Shown: piece after piece, positions 1 to 11,923 of the stretch
How positions within the stretch are numbered: position 1 is the stretch's first letter
Layout of the letters: each line of letters starts with the position of its first letter
Source of the DNA: Helichrysum umbraculigerum
Lineage: Eukaryota > Streptophyta > Magnoliopsida > Asterales > Asteraceae
Direction of reading: 5' to 3'
NCBI GenBank assembly: GCA_949592205.1
Contig: CATIUR010000003.1
Span: 143,507,259-143,571,258 of the forward strand
Length of the DNA stretch: 64,000 bases
The notes under the pieces: model-generated
What the model was told of the DNA's origin: nothing
Databases searched by the model: none
Seen by the model: the letters and a program-made list of their open reading frames with translations, nothing else
Made by a program: the position numbers and the translations under genes

Positions 1-10
1 CAAGGAAAAA

Positions 11-12
11 AG

Positions 13-42
<30 letters not shown>
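11..42. repeat. (GAA)n microsatellite
   Basis: About ten perfect AGA/GAA triplets. Bases 43-227 after it show no coding or repeat signal that I can support. Confidence 0.9.
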
Positions 43-43
<1 letters not shown>

Positions 44-235
44 CATGTTTCGGAAGGTGCTCCAGAATGTTGTTACGGTGTAGGAGAATGTCGTCGGATA
101 GTGTTCTCGAGCTATAATTTTGTTGTGAACATTGTCACACCATGTGCTCTAAAGAATAAACTCTTTATAACCTAGTAGTGTAGATGTTGACCATGTTTTG
201 GCTTTGTAACGATTATGAGATTTTTATGTCATTAC

Positions 236-970
236 TAGGGGTGTTCATTAGATGGTTCCACCTGAAAAACCGACCCACCCAAGTGACTTTGGTTGAAGTA
301 GGTCTGGCTAATTTGGATTTGGTCCGGATTTTTGGTGGCACCCGAAATATAAGAGCGGTTTTTGGACCGGTTGTGGGTTCTAAAATATAAATTCGGTTTT
401 CACCCGAATACCCGAAACTTTTAGAATACCCATAGTTTATGTTTATAATATGGAAATTAATCATTCAATTAAATACGTGAAATGAGGAAGTCTACGAGTA
501 AATTAAAAGTGGATCTTTATTGTTTGCAAGTTATCCTTATCAAACCAATATCAAGGCCAAATTTATAATTTGATTATCGACTTCTCCCAAAATAAAGTAC
601 AGTTCCATAACTTAATCATCAATTTCTCCACTATAAATATAAGAATTTGCCTAGACGTCTTAGTTGAGTATTTTCGTCTATTTAAAAACTATACTGTGCT
701 ACGTCACTATGTCATGGAAATAAGAAAACTAACATGTGAGCATAACTAGTCTCACTATTCTTTTTTTTGACAAGTCACTCTTTTTTTCTTGAATTTTTAA
801 TTTGGTTTAACGGAGAACCGACCCAAATAAACCGATTTCTTATTTGGTTGGATTGGTTTGGTTTTGACATATTTGGTTTGGTTATTGGTTCTCAAAAATA
901 TTTCTGAAAACCGGTTTATCCAAACCGAATAAACCAATTAAACCGTAAACCGACCGAACGTACACCCCTA
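236..970. mobile_element. hAT-type non-autonomous element (MITE), 735 bp
   Basis: The element begins TAGGGGTGT and ends ACACCCCTA, which are perfect terminal inverted repeats. It is flanked by an exact 8-bp direct repeat GTCATTAC at 228-235 and 971-978. An 8-bp duplication and TAGGG termini fit the hAT superfamily. The inside is rich in degenerate GGTTTGGTT/AACCRAACC-like motifs and has no transposase; the short reading frames over 184-464 are shadows of this low-complexity DNA. Confidence 0.88.
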
Positions 971-978
971 GTCATTAC

Positions 979-1736
979 CTATATTATGTATGTATCTAAA
1001 TCAATTTGTATTATATTACGTAAAATTAAACCATTTAGACTTTATAAGTATGCTTGCTTTGATGAACTTAATAAGTAAAATTTTGCTTAAATTAAAATTC
1101 AAAATTAAGAATCAACATAACACTAAATTAACATGTAAAACTGAAAATTGAATCACAAAAAATTTAAAATGGTATGATTATGATAAATAATCAACATAAA
1201 TATATAAATATATACATACATATATGATAATTAACCTACTAATTTATTTTAATGATTTTATACAACCCATTTTTAATATAAAATAAAATAACATTATTGT
1301 TAGGATTATAAATAATTTACTGCTGTAATTAACCTTTAGCATCATTTTGTTTTTGTAGGCTACTCATATTTGAATATGTTTTTGTAACCACTCAAGTTCT
1401 ATGTTGTTCCATATAATACCAAATCCTGTAAAAAATTTATTGAAAAAATATAAATATACACAAATCATATACATTTAAAAAAATTTATAATATGATAATA
1501 TAAATATAAATATAAATAATGTTATTACAAAATATAATTGTAATTATGTCATTTTACATTTTTTCCGTTGAGTTTTTTTTTTTTTGAGAATTTCAAATAA
1601 GAGGTGGATAATCCGTTTAATGTTTAACCGTCCAAGTGTCCTCTGTATTTCGTTACCATCTAACAACTACTATTTGAACCCATCTTATCAGTCATCAGAG
1701 AATCACTACCTTCAGGATTCGTACTTGAAGTTAACC
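979..1736. other. AT-rich intergenic DNA
   Basis: No coding region or structured repeat is supported here. The last 130 bases (about 1610-1736) are less AT-rich and could be the leader of the fragment that follows. Confidence 0.6.
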
Positions 1737-2425
1737 ATGGTAATCTTCTTCTAACCATTATATTAACCCTAATTTTCAGTTTATTATTCATCTTAAATCC
1801 CTAGCCATCCGAGTTATAGTGGATTCGATTATATTACTTGTAAATCTGTGTCTTTTATCATGTGAATGTTGCATTTAACATCTGATATATTCTGAAATCT
1901 GAAATGGAAAGTGTTTGATCATAGTGGACAATTCTAAAACAATTGATGAGTATGCAAATCCATTATATTGGGAGCTTAAATTGTTGTGCTTGTGTATTTA
2001 ACTTTCTGTAATACTAGTCAAAGTGTCGATAGTGTTAACAGATAACACAAAAAAATTGGAAAAAGTTAACTAAACAGAACAAACTATGAAGTTCTTTTAC
2101 CGTTTATGTGAAAGTTTGTAAACTAGAAACTAGCTTTTAACTTCTAAAGATAAAATTGCACGGTGGAAAATCTTGTGTTGTGAAGTAAGATATGCGTGTG
2201 TAGTTGTTGGCTTGTTGATTGATTTAGATTGAATTTACTTTATATCGGTTGATTTACTTGTATATGTCGGTTTAATGATCTCTTCCATTCTTGTAGAGGA
2301 TTGTAATTATGAAGAGGTATTATGCGCATTCACTTGGCTGGGACTCTCGAGCAAGCATATTTCATGTGTTGAGAAATCAGGAATTTGGGATTGGCACTCA
2401 ATGCATCGCAAATATAGAAGACCAG
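1737..2425 (+). other. possible two-exon gene fragment of unknown function
   Basis: I do not recognise this. An ATG at 1737-1739 is followed at once by a GTAATC donor. A TTCTTGTAG acceptor ends at 2296, and the exon 2297-2425 is open for 43 codons in the frame set by that ATG, ending at a CAG/GTAACC donor. The predicted peptide begins MRIVIMKRYYAHS and is followed by residues such as LGWDSRAS. No continuing exon could be identified downstream. It may be the 5' part of a degraded gene, or chance. Confidence 0.25.
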
Positions 2426-3063
2426 GTAACCTTGTTTTACCATTGCTAATTTTTTTCTATGGAAGTCCTTTATTGTACTTTTTGAGGATATGGTAGTTGT
2501 CACTTTGTAACTTTTATGAATTAGTATAGGGTATTATATGAGGAAGGGTATCTATGTTTGTATTAGAATGATATATCTATAGTTTACGTAGTTGGTCCAT
2601 GGCCATTTTAACCCTAGATTATTAACACTTACCCTCAAGTTAGACCAAGATATGAAACGTGTTCAACTTGTGACTTATAGAGTTTGTGTAAGATCCTTGT
2701 AGTGGCTTTCTCATTATATGTCTAAATACTTCTAAGGAATGTATCCAAACTAGTTATGTAGTTGGAGTTCATAAGAAGGTCTTGATACCTTTCCATGAAT
2801 ATATTAACAATTGACTTTGATATGCCTCGTGTGATATTTTGGTTTTTAGATATATGCATAGTTTGCTCGTTATCACAATTTATTTATTAAAACTCTCTAT
2901 TCTCGTGTCGAATGTTGTATCTAAGTTGATTGGTATTAAATTCTGACTTAAAGGTATATACAAATTTATAATTACATAAATAAAATAGGAACATCAAAAG
3001 ATTGTCAAAAATCAATCCCTAATATTTAATACTACAAAGTTGAACTTTAAACTTAAAATCACC
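2426..3063. other. intergenic DNA, nothing recognised
   Basis: AT-rich sequence without supported coding, tRNA or terminal-repeat features. Confidence 0.6.
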
Positions 3064-3225
3064 CTATTACACCCAAGGGCCTTTGGATGAACCGATGAAC
3101 CAAGAGGTTTTGGGTTCAAGTCTCACTTGAGACGATGTTTATAACTTTATATAATATGTGTGATGTGTGATTGTACATAATAGGTGTGATAGGTTGTAGG
3201 TTTCACGTTCTTAAAGAATTATCCT
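3064..3225 (+). mobile_element. probable tRNA-derived SINE
   Basis: Contains an A-box-like TGGATGAACCG (10 of 11 positions of the pol III consensus) and, about 25 bp later, a B-box-like GGTTCAAGTCT. An AT-rich tail with TGTGTGAT repeats follows. The boxes are what is seen; the SINE identity is inferred from them and from the lack of a tRNA fold. The ends are approximate and no target-site duplication was found. Confidence 0.45.
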
Positions 3226-3990
3226 ATGGCGAATCTAGAATTCAGCAAGGCACATACTATCATAACAATTTTAATACTTCACTAAATATTAACTTATTTT
3301 GATTTGGGTTTTTATTTTTTAAAATATCCTTACCAATAATCTGGTCTTAAATGCTCATTAAAAATGATTTTGTAATCTAATGTCTGGTCTAATAACATAA
3401 TCAAATATATGACATCAGATATTTAAGATAAATTTTGTGGTCCTTAAAGCTTGTTATTTGTATACACTTAAAACATGTACCACCTTCATCTTGATATTAT
3501 GCAACCTGCTTCTTTTGGGATGGCTCGGAAATTGCACCCTTCCTCTGTGAATGTTGTAATCTGAGATGACATTTTTGCTTATTATCAATAATTCATCGTT
3601 AACTACTTAGTTTTTAGTTTTGATTGGGTCTACATATCCTTCACATAGTTATTTTTTCTCTTTTTTTCTTTTTGGAATTTATAACAATCCAAATTATTTG
3701 AGTTTCATTTACTTTGTATCTATATTCTTTATGTAAAATCTTTAGTCATAAATGCTTAGATATGTTATTTATCAAATACTACGGAGTATGTTTTTTCGTA
3801 TCTTTTGTTTATTATGTATAGTTGCTTACATTTTTAGTCATAAATGCATAGATATGAACTATATAAATGGCGAAGTACTTTTACTCATAAATGCTTAAAT
3901 ATCATATCGTATACTATTTATCCCATAAAATAACATATCCTATATCATAAAGCATATGTCTATTTATATCATATTATATCATATATCACA
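3226..3990. other. intergenic DNA, nothing recognised
   Basis: AT-rich, with runs of TATATCAT-like sequence near the right end. No supported gene. Confidence 0.6.
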
Positions 3991-4186
3991 CTTCCTTTGT
4001 CCCATTTAAAATGTCCGTATTTTTATTTTGGGTTGACCCAAAAATACGTGTTCATTTTCATTTACAGTCAATCAAAAAAGTTTTTGAAAGGTAAGATGAA
4101 ATTTTGTTGGAGAACGGTGTAATGATTGTACATTTCTATAACTGAATGCATTCTTAAAGTGGACACCTAAATTGGGACACAGGGAG
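3991..4186. mobile_element. Stowaway-like (Tc1/mariner) MITE
   Basis: About 196 bp with inverted termini: the left end is CTTCCTTTGTCCCATTTAAA, and the right end reads inward as CTCCCTGTGTCCCAATTTAG. TA follows on the right; the left TA has changed to CA. CTCCCTCNGTCCC termini with a TA target are typical of Stowaway elements. Confidence 0.75.
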
Positions 4187-4520
4187 TATAACATTTTATA
4201 TTGAACATTATATATCCTATATCCTATATCATACATCATATATCACAAATCATATTTCTCTTTTATCATATTACATATATCATGTCTCTTTGTATCATAT
4301 ATATTATGGATGACTTTTTTACAGACATTAAGTGCTCTTTCTTTGACTTATGTAACTATGATTTTGTTATTAATAAAAGTGGCATTTATTACCTTAGTAA
4401 ATAATAAATCTAAAATCCTATTTAAACCGCTTGTTGTAGCTCCCAAACTCCAATCCTTCCAAGCATTAAAGCTATTCTCTTCAATTCACTTTCCAATTTC
4501 TTGCATTTGAGTTTACAAAA

Positions 4521-5941
4521 ATGTCAAATAACAACTTTTGTGTAGAGAGCGATGAATTATCAGTGGTTGTAACACCAACCAGTAGCACGGATTCTAATGG
4601 TCGATTTCTTGGGCCAATCCTTAGAAGGGTAGCCTCACGCTCAAACCGTCCTTCTCAGCCTATATCCACCATTGTGTGGCTTTTTGCACTCCTAGAAAAT
4701 CTAAAATTTATCGGGTGGGTTCAGCCACAACAGAAGTGGAGAGAGTGGGTTAACATCATGAGACCAATAAATGGTGCCAGATGGACGGCAGCTGGAATAA
4801 ATGATGCAATTATGAATTCCGTTTTAAACATCCATCAAAACAAGAGCTTAATTTTCTGGTTCGCCGAAAAATGGTCTCCTAAGACCAATACATTTATCCT
4901 CCCATGGGGAGAGATAACCATAAGCCTAGAAGATATGATGATATTAGGAGGCTTCTCTGTTTTGGGAGCCCCTGCCACCTGTCAGGTCGAGAGTCCTGAA
5001 GAGCTTGCCGCTTTGAATGAATTAAATAAAGCGTACAGAGAATTAGTTCAATCTCCTTCTAAGAAGGCCGTTTTTAGTGGCTGGATAAACATGTTCATGG
5101 GCACGCATAAAGCCTATGAACACGAAGCTTTCTTAGCATTCTGGTTGTCTAAGTATCTCTTCTCATCTGTGAAAAACACAATCCTACCCGAAACTTTTCA
5201 TCTGGCTGTTCTTTTAGCCAGAGGCCGGAGAATTGCTCTAGCGCCTGCCGTCCTTGCTACATTGTATAGGGATCTGCACTCTATACAGAACGCTATTTTG
5301 GATGTCCAAGAAAGAAAAACGAAACCAGATTTGAAGGAAGTATTTGCCCCTATGTATTACCTCCAGGTTTGGATCTGGGAAAGGTTTCCACTTGTGAGAC
5401 CTCTTGAAATGAATAACGTTCAAGGTGTCGAACCCAGATTGGCCCGATGGGCCGGGCTAGATAGCATGGTAACAAATTATGATACCTTAAACGTTGTTAC
5501 AGCGAAAGAACATTTTGTGTGGAGGCCTTATGTTGAGAATGCTAATCATTTCTTTGCCCACACAATTTACAATGAAAACGAGTCGTATAGAAGAATTGAT
5601 AATGAAGCAGTGGAATCGTTTGCTCGGTGTTTGAGGATATCCAAGTTAGTTGGTTTAGAAATAATTCAACAATACTTTCCTCATCGGGTGTGTAAGCAAT
5701 TTGGGTATGATCAAGATATCCCACCACACTATTTTCATTTTGTAGATGATGAAGATGCTTGGGCTGACTATATTATATCGTTTTCGGACAAAATTCTGTA
5801 TCTACCATCACGACGTTTTGAAGGCCGTGTGACTGCAAGGTATGTGTCTTGGTGGGAAAGTGGGCCGTTGATCCTCCAGGTTCTTGTCGTGTACCTCTTC
5901 CAGCTAAAAAACAACGGCGCAGAAGAGTTGCAGAAAATTAG
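4521..5941 (+). CDS. plant mobile domain (PMD) protein, MAIN/MAIL-like, probable 3' frameshift
   Basis: A single-exon gene for an aminotransferase-like plant mobile domain protein. This family includes nuclear proteins of the MAIN/MAIL group needed for silencing and genome integrity, and also transposon-borne members. The domain fills most of the protein. Visible family hallmarks are LPWGEITISLEDMMILGG (about residues 127-144), the HEAFLAFWLSKYLF stretch (about 201-214) and VWIWERFP (about 281-288). From the ATG at 4521 the open frame runs to 5978 (485 aa), but its tail is hydrophobic and looks like untranslated DNA. After about 5867 another frame gives a basic, proline-containing tail (LPAKKQRRRR) ending in TAG at 5939-5941. 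That is the usual nuclear-targeting style of PMD C-termini, so I infer a 1-nt indel near 5865-5870. The gene could be an intact domesticated gene, a recent pseudogene or a transposon passenger. There are no obvious flanking terminal repeats. Confidence 0.8.
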
Positions 5942-5978
5942 TTTCTTTTTTTATATAGTAATAATAATAGTGGTGTGA

Positions 5979-7807
5979 TTTTCTCTTTTCATAAAGAATA
6001 ATAGTTAGTACTCCGTAGTTGTTATAGAAGGCTGAGGGTTATGTCATCGTTATAGATCAGGAATCAAATGTTGCTGCAGTTGTTTATTTATAAGTTTTAA
6101 ATCTTTTTTAAATCAAATGTATAGGTGTTTTCTGGTTTTGTCACTGATTCACTGTGTTGCTTTGATCTCAAGAATCGTGATATCTTACCAAGGTCATTAA
6201 ATTTCATAACTTAAAGAACTATTATCTGAAGCACATCTTGGATTATGACTCATTAATTTAAATGTAAAGTATAGGATATGTCATTTAGCAGAATCTTTAC
6301 AACATCTATTTATATATGCATTATGGATACAGTGAATGTTTTACATGCATCGTTTTTAAGTTATTTCATATACATTATTGTTTTAACTTCATTATTTCAT
6401 TATTATTTGGTAAATAATCTCTTTGGTGCACATAAGCGGAAAGAGCTTGTTTAAACACTTAGTTAAGCTCTCTTTTTTTCTTTCTATTCTTGAATCTATG
6501 GATACCATCAGATATAACATTATGGCTGCCTTTTTTCTCATGGAATTGAGATGTCAGCTGCTAACATCCAAACACTATCATATAACTGAAATAACCAATG
6601 ACATATACGTTTCGTTGGCCGATCCAGAGGACAGTCGGCTCTTAGCTGATCTTAATCTAATTCTTATGACCTGTATGAGTCAAATACAGCATTTTAGTCT
6701 TCTACTGATCCCTATTTAGCATTGAGTTTGGTTTCAAGAGCCAAAGTATGTCTCTTCTTAGGGAACAAAAAGGGTGCAGTATTCATTAGCATCCAATAGA
6801 GATTATGTATTTTTAAATCTTACACACGGTGTCTATGCCAGTCTGACTCTGACCCACCACATGAAACCTAGCGCTGATCGAAATTTCAATCAGATGGATG
6901 CGGCACTGTCGTAACCCTAGTCCATCACCTGTGGAACCCTAACCACTTGTGTTTGTTTTTGATTGCTTTGTCCGTGTTGCACCTGTTGTCCTACTCTTAG
7001 TCACACTAAGCACCTGTTTCTCGCTCAAACCCTAGGGCGGTTGCCGGATCTCTGGCTCCTATCGATATTTGAATCAGGCCTTCGTGTCAACGGTGGAGCT
7101 AGGGACAAATGGATCCAATAGTTTTAATCCATACAAGTCTTTCCTTTTTGACTGTAAAGTAAGTCTTATAATTCATGTCTAATCAGCTTTTTCAGTAGCT
7201 TTTTGTAGCCAACCGTATTGTTTGGAGCCAAAATGAGTTCAATGATCTTGATTGGATACCTATTCATATTTGATCAGAACAACTTTTGAGAGAAACTAGT
7301 TTCTGAACAACCTTTGAGACAGTGAATTTATTCTAATATATACGTTGCTTCAGATGTGCAATAATATATCTGGATTCCTTCTATACTTCACCATCATATG
7401 CTATACCATTTGTCTCACGAGGTATTAGTTCCTGCTCACATTGCTCTTTTAATAATTCATGTAGGTTTTTGGTGTAAAGCTAGCTTAAGGTTTTTGTAAA
7501 TCTTATTACTAAATGCACACTCAAGTTAGGCAAGGATAGTTTATGGTCTTTTTTTTTTCCTAACTAGGCGATGAAGTTTGACTAAGATAGTAGATTTTAT
7601 TAATCCCGATTTCCAAAGTTACATGAGTAATACTTATCTTGTGTATCGGTGTACGTGTTGGTGTCATAACTTCATTGCATCCAAAATGTTCAATATTAGG
7701 AACTTATTGAACATATCGGTATACATGTTGGTGTCTTAACCCTGTGCTATCTGGTCAGTTTGAAGTTGAAGTTCCTAAATCCTTATTACTTGTCCAGATC
7801 CTGTTTA
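5979..7807. other. intergenic DNA, nothing recognised
   Basis: The 98-codon open frame at 6423-6719 has no recognisable domain and looks like chance. About 6830-7130 is less AT-rich, but I could not assign an exon. Confidence 0.55.
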
Positions 7808-8047
7808 CCCCATCCATCCCTAAATTATTATCCACCTATTGTAGTTCGGCCTAAAATATATGTCCACTTTCAAAATTGGATATTGCGATTTACTATTTTT
7901 CCCTACCATTATCATTAAATCTTACAATTTTTCCAAGTCCACTGGTATTTTAATTGCATCAAGGGTAAAATTAGCCCTCTTTGAATTAGAAAGTGCATTA
8001 GATGTACATATATTGAGTTGTGGACGATTATATTGGGATAGAGGGGG
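7808..8047. mobile_element. Stowaway-like MITE, 240 bp
   Basis: Flanked by TA at 7806-7807 and 8048-8049. The left end starts CCCCATCCATCCCTAAATTA and the right end reads inward as CCCCCTCTATCCCAATATAA, followed by the matching ATTATCCACC / AATCGTCCAC arms. The internal 66-codon frame is not a gene. Confidence 0.8.
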
Positions 8048-8415
8048 TATATTATTTTGAGTACGTGTTACCTGAAAAATACATAAAAGCCTCGCGCTTT
8101 CTGATTTCTTTTGTTGAAAGGGATGTGATCGTCATACACTGATATATGATCCATACACACCATTTTATATAAACTGACCACTTTACCCTTGATATTATAT
8201 TCCTTTTTTTTTTTTTTTTACCATATGACCCTCCAACTTTCCATCTTAATAGTACAGTTGAAAGTTCAAGTTGAAACTATATACACAGGAAACTGCAAAA
8301 CAATAAGGCTGAATGGTAGAAGGGATAAAAATTGAGTAAAAAACATGGACGTAATTATATCCTATTTGCTTTGAAGGTTTTTGAATTGTCCATGAATAAC
8401 TTCGAATAAGAATGG
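8048..8415. other. upstream region of the purine permease gene
   Basis: AT-rich, with a T-run at 8206-8219. No coding feature. Confidence 0.5.
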
Positions 8416-8575
8416 CAAACCAATTTTGACTACCTTTAGATTGGTCAAACTTTAGTTCACATAGACTTCAGCAATATAAAAAGCAAAAATGAATATTCAA
8501 ACCAATTTTGACTACCTTTAGATTGGTCAAACTTTAGTTCACGTAGACTTCAGCAATATAAAAGGCAAAAATGAA
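8416..8575 (+). promoter_or_regulatory. tandemly duplicated promoter-like segment of the permease gene
   Basis: Two copies of about 78 bp (8416-8493 and 8498-8575), nearly identical except for A/G changes, lie 300-470 bp upstream of the permease ATG. Each copy contains a TTTTGACT motif (TTGAC is the core of WRKY W-boxes) and a TATA-box-like AATATAAAA. The gene therefore carries a doubled candidate core promoter. The duplication is seen; promoter function is inferred. Confidence 0.5.
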
Positions 8576-8881
8576 GCACAGCTCATACGTAGGCCGTAGC
8601 CCACCCCCAACATTAACCATCAGGTAATAATCATGTTAGAAAAATGTCTAAATCAATTATGGAGCAAAGTCAAGAAACTATGCAAATAGTTGAACATATG
8701 TATGGATTCCTTATTAGTAAAGAACTCATCTTTGACTTTTGGCTGGATGTGAACTGAGTTTCAATTGAGTTGACTCATGTAATGTAAGCAAAGTTTGGCT
8801 TTTTATTTCAGATACAGCTGATTTGACTTCCTGAAAACTATAACTTGGGTCCCCGAACCTCTTCAAAGTACCGATTTTTGA

Positions 8882-10102
8882 ATGGCAGATACAGTTCAAG
8901 AAGTCGAACTGCAAGCAAGAGGTATGTAACTATAACTTCTACTTTATTTATGTCTTTGTGAAGGTCGCGAAATTTTATAATTCATTATAGCTTTTTTTTT
9001 TTTTTTTTTGGCAGCTAAAGATGGACTCTCCAACGGAGACTTGAGTTCTAACAACCCAATCCAGATTCCAAAAACCAAGCACTACAAATGGTGGCTGCGT
9101 GTGGCGGTCTATATATTTTTTCTTTTAGCCGGTCAAGCAACCGCCACCCTTTTGGGTGGACTTTACTATGACAAAGGTGGTAATAGTAAATGGATGGCTA
9201 CTTTTGTTCAATCTGCTGGCTTCCCAATCTTGATACCCGTTCTGTTTTTCACCCTACGATCCACCAATTCTGCCACATCACCACCACCGATCACCACCCT
9301 TTTGCTCCTTTACTTGTTTTTCGGCCTACTCTTAACAGGTGATAACTTGATGTATTCCTATGGTCTCTTATACCTTCCTGTCTCTACATACTCCCTTCTT
9401 TGTGCAACACAATTAGCATTCAACGCCGTCTTCTCATTCCTTTTCAACTCTCAAAAGTTCACCTCTTTAATCATCAACTCCTTATTTATCCTCACAATTT
9501 CAGCCTCACTCATTGCAGTGAATTCAGACTCCGACAATTCATCAAAAATCCCAAAAGGGAAATACATTATCGGGTTTCTATGCACTCTAGGTGCATCTGC
9601 TGCTTATTCTCTATATCTTTCCCTTTTGCAACTATCGTTTGAAAAAGTACTAAAAAGTGAAAACTTCAGAGTTGTGCTAGAAATGCAGATATACCCATCA
9701 TTTGTGGCAGCTTGTGGATCGCTGGTGGGACTCTTTGCTAGCGGAGAATGGGACGGGTTAAAAAAGGAGATGAATGATTATGAGAAAGGATCGGTATCTT
9801 ACATAATGACGTTATTGTGGACAGCTATAGCGTGGCAAATTTGTTCTGTTGGGATTTTGGGGTTAATATTTGAAGTATCATCTCTTTTTTCGAATGTGAT
9901 TAGTACATTAGCGTTGCCTATTGTTCCTGTTCTTGCTGTTATATTTTTTGGAGATAAGATGGATGGTGTGAAAGCAATCGCGTTGCTTCTTGCCATATGG
10001 GGTTCTGTTTCGTATGTATATCAGCATTACCTTGATGACAAGAAGCTAAAGAGGAAAGCGAGGTTATTTGTAAGTGCAAACGATGGTTTCGATAATGTTT
10101 AG
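8882..10102 (+). CDS. PUP: purine permease (PUP family transporter)
   Basis: Two exons: 8882-8921 (40 bp, starting MADTVQEVELQ) and 9015-10102. The intron is GTATGT...TTTTGGCAG, and the joined codon (G/CT) keeps the frame, giving 375 aa, normal for plant PUPs (about 350-390). PUPs are H+-coupled plasma or endomembrane transporters of adenine, cytosine, cytokinins and related compounds within the drug/metabolite transporter superfamily. About ten hydrophobic segments are visible, starting near residue 39 after a soluble N-terminus. Family motifs include AGQATATLLGGLYYDKGG (about 51-68), GDNLMYSYGLLYLPVSTYS and LCATQLAFNA (about 118-150), and GFLCTLGASAAYSLYLS (about 200). The downstream in-frame start at 9008 is intronic and not real. 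The frame is intact. The exact substrate cannot be told from sequence. Confidence 0.92.
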
Positions 10103-11100
10103 TATAGTGTCAAGAGGAAATATCGAACAAAATTCTCTATGTATGGTTAATGTTTTTTTATCCACAATTTTACACGCTATCTTCAACTCAATATATGTTA
10201 TGTTAGAATACTACTACTGATGTAATCAGTGTCAAAGATATTGCTCTAGCAGTCTAGCTCATAAACGATATATATAGCTAATAATCAGTATTTATTGTCC
10301 TTATAAATTTATTTGTTGCATGTATAAGTTGCAAAATGAATGGGTCGGGTTACGGGTCTAGATGGGTTTGAGTCTAAATGGGTCTGGATCGACATGGGTC
10401 ATTTAGGAGGATGGGTCTAAACGGGCCCGGATCAAACGGGTTTCGAGTCGGGTATACCCATCGGGTTTCAACCGATATTTGAGTGAAAAATCAAAAAAAT
10501 GATATTTGAGTGAAAAATCAAAAAAATGAAGTGAGGTATTCAATTTTTTTTAATTAGACCCATCTAGACATGTTGGTTAATTGTTATACAATTAGAGGTT
10601 ATATTAGATCATAGGTTATATAGATTACTCAATTAGACCTATCCAAAAAAAGGAAGGAAACCCAACAAACTTATCATCTTATAAATATGACCCATAAATA
10701 ACCAATAAGTTTAAAATTGTCTATAGTTACATGTCGTTAATTTTTTCTAACAATTTATGAGTATTTGCCGTTAAGAGAAAACATTGAACGGTGATTCTAC
10801 ATAGCCAAAAGAAGACAAAAAGTGGGGTTAAGGTGGGGATCGTGACATGATAAGGAAACAAGCAAAAAATAGTTAGGGGTGTTGCCACAATTCAACGTGC
10901 ACCGTTAACATTAATATAACGGCTTACCTTAAACAAAAAACGTAAAGAAAGTTCGAACTAAATATGTTGTAGCTTTTTAAGTCGGTTGTCCAAAAACAAA
11001 ATCCAGCTTTATTAATATGTTTCGAAGTTCATATATATTAGTTTCTTACATTGTATAACCGAGTTTTTTTACTATTGATAAAACAATATTATATTGGATT
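10103..11100. other. intergenic DNA with a 27-bp tandem duplication
   Basis: Begins with the permease 3' UTR. At 10330-10470 it is rich in GGGTC/GGGTT motifs. A perfect 27-bp unit (starting GATATTTGAGTG) is repeated at 10474-10500 and 10501-10527. No gene seen. Confidence 0.7.
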
Positions 11101-11110
11101 AGGGTATTTT

Positions 11111-11296
11111 TTTTTTTTTTGGAACGGCAAATAACTCCTTCGGATCAGTAATGGAGTATCATCGTGCCACCACTACTGACCCCACCTTTTGCCTCACCTA
11201 AGAAGAAACCCTCTGGAGAGGCTCGAACCCGAGACCTCTCCATCATTGGGAAAACTCCTTACCTCACTCTTACCACTTGGGTAAGAGGTCATTGGC
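11111..11296 (-). mobile_element. tRNA-derived SINE, minus strand, with target-site duplication
   Basis: Read on the minus strand, it has an A-box-like TGGTAAGAGTG, then a B-box GGTTCGAGCC, and ends in a poly(A) tail (the T-run at 11111-11120). A direct repeat AGGGTATTTT flanks it at 11101-11110 and 11297-11306. Pol III boxes, 3' oligo(A) and a 10-bp duplication together define a SINE inserted by LINE machinery. Confidence 0.85.
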
Positions 11297-11306
11297 AGGG
11301 TATTTT

Positions 11307-11522
11307 ACTATTGATAACCGAGTTTTGATACGTTGTTGATAACTCTATGCAGCCGCATTTATTTTTGTGTATATCTTTTTTGTTGGACTTCATGTGTCGT
11401 TGAGTTAACGGTACACATTTTAGTTTTATCTTAATTATATTGTAATAATTTCATAAATCAATTTTACTAAAACAAACATAATTATCCGCATCTAAGTGCC
11501 TTAATGTATCCAATCACTCTAT
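11307..11522. other. intergenic DNA
   Basis: AT-rich, no features seen. Confidence 0.6.
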
Positions 11523-11923
11523 GGGTATGTTTGGTGCGCTCATTTTATGAGCTTACAGGAGCTTGTAGCTTGTAGCTTATGGTTTTCATAAGCTCCGTTT
11601 GGCTACCAAAATTTTAAGTACCTTATGGTTTCCATAAGCTCCAAAACCATAAGCTACTTGAAGTAGCTTATGGAAGTAGCTTGTAGCTTATGGAAAATGA
11701 AATTACATAAATACCCTCCAAATAATTATATATCATCTTTTAAAATTAATATAATTGTCATTTTATATCATTTTACATTCATAAGCTACAACTCCAGCTA
11801 CTCTGCCAAACACAAATATTACCAAAAGTTCCAGCTACAAGCTATCAACTACAAGCTACCAGCTACAAGCTACCAGCTCCAGCTACAAGCTACCAGCTCC
11901 AGCTAGTTGCGCCAAACATACCC
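11523..11923. mobile_element. foldback-type MITE, about 400 bp
   Basis: The left end GGGTATGTTTGGTGCGC and the right end GCGCCAAACATACCC are inverted repeats. Inside both ends lie many AGCTTGTAGCTT / AAGCTACAAGCT blocks that would fold the whole element into one hairpin. Flanks can be read as a 5-bp CTATG duplication (if the element starts at GG) or 3-bp TAT (if at GGG), so the superfamily is unresolved. The 78-codon open frame inside is a shadow. Confidence 0.8.

Noticed and set aside
3064..3140. Possible true tRNA gene
   Set aside because: A- and B-box-like motifs are present but no cloverleaf, anticodon arm or acceptor stem could be drawn; SINE is the better reading.
6423..6719. 98-codon frame downstream of the PMD gene
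   Set aside because: No domain, no splice or promoter context, and hydrophobic AT-driven composition.
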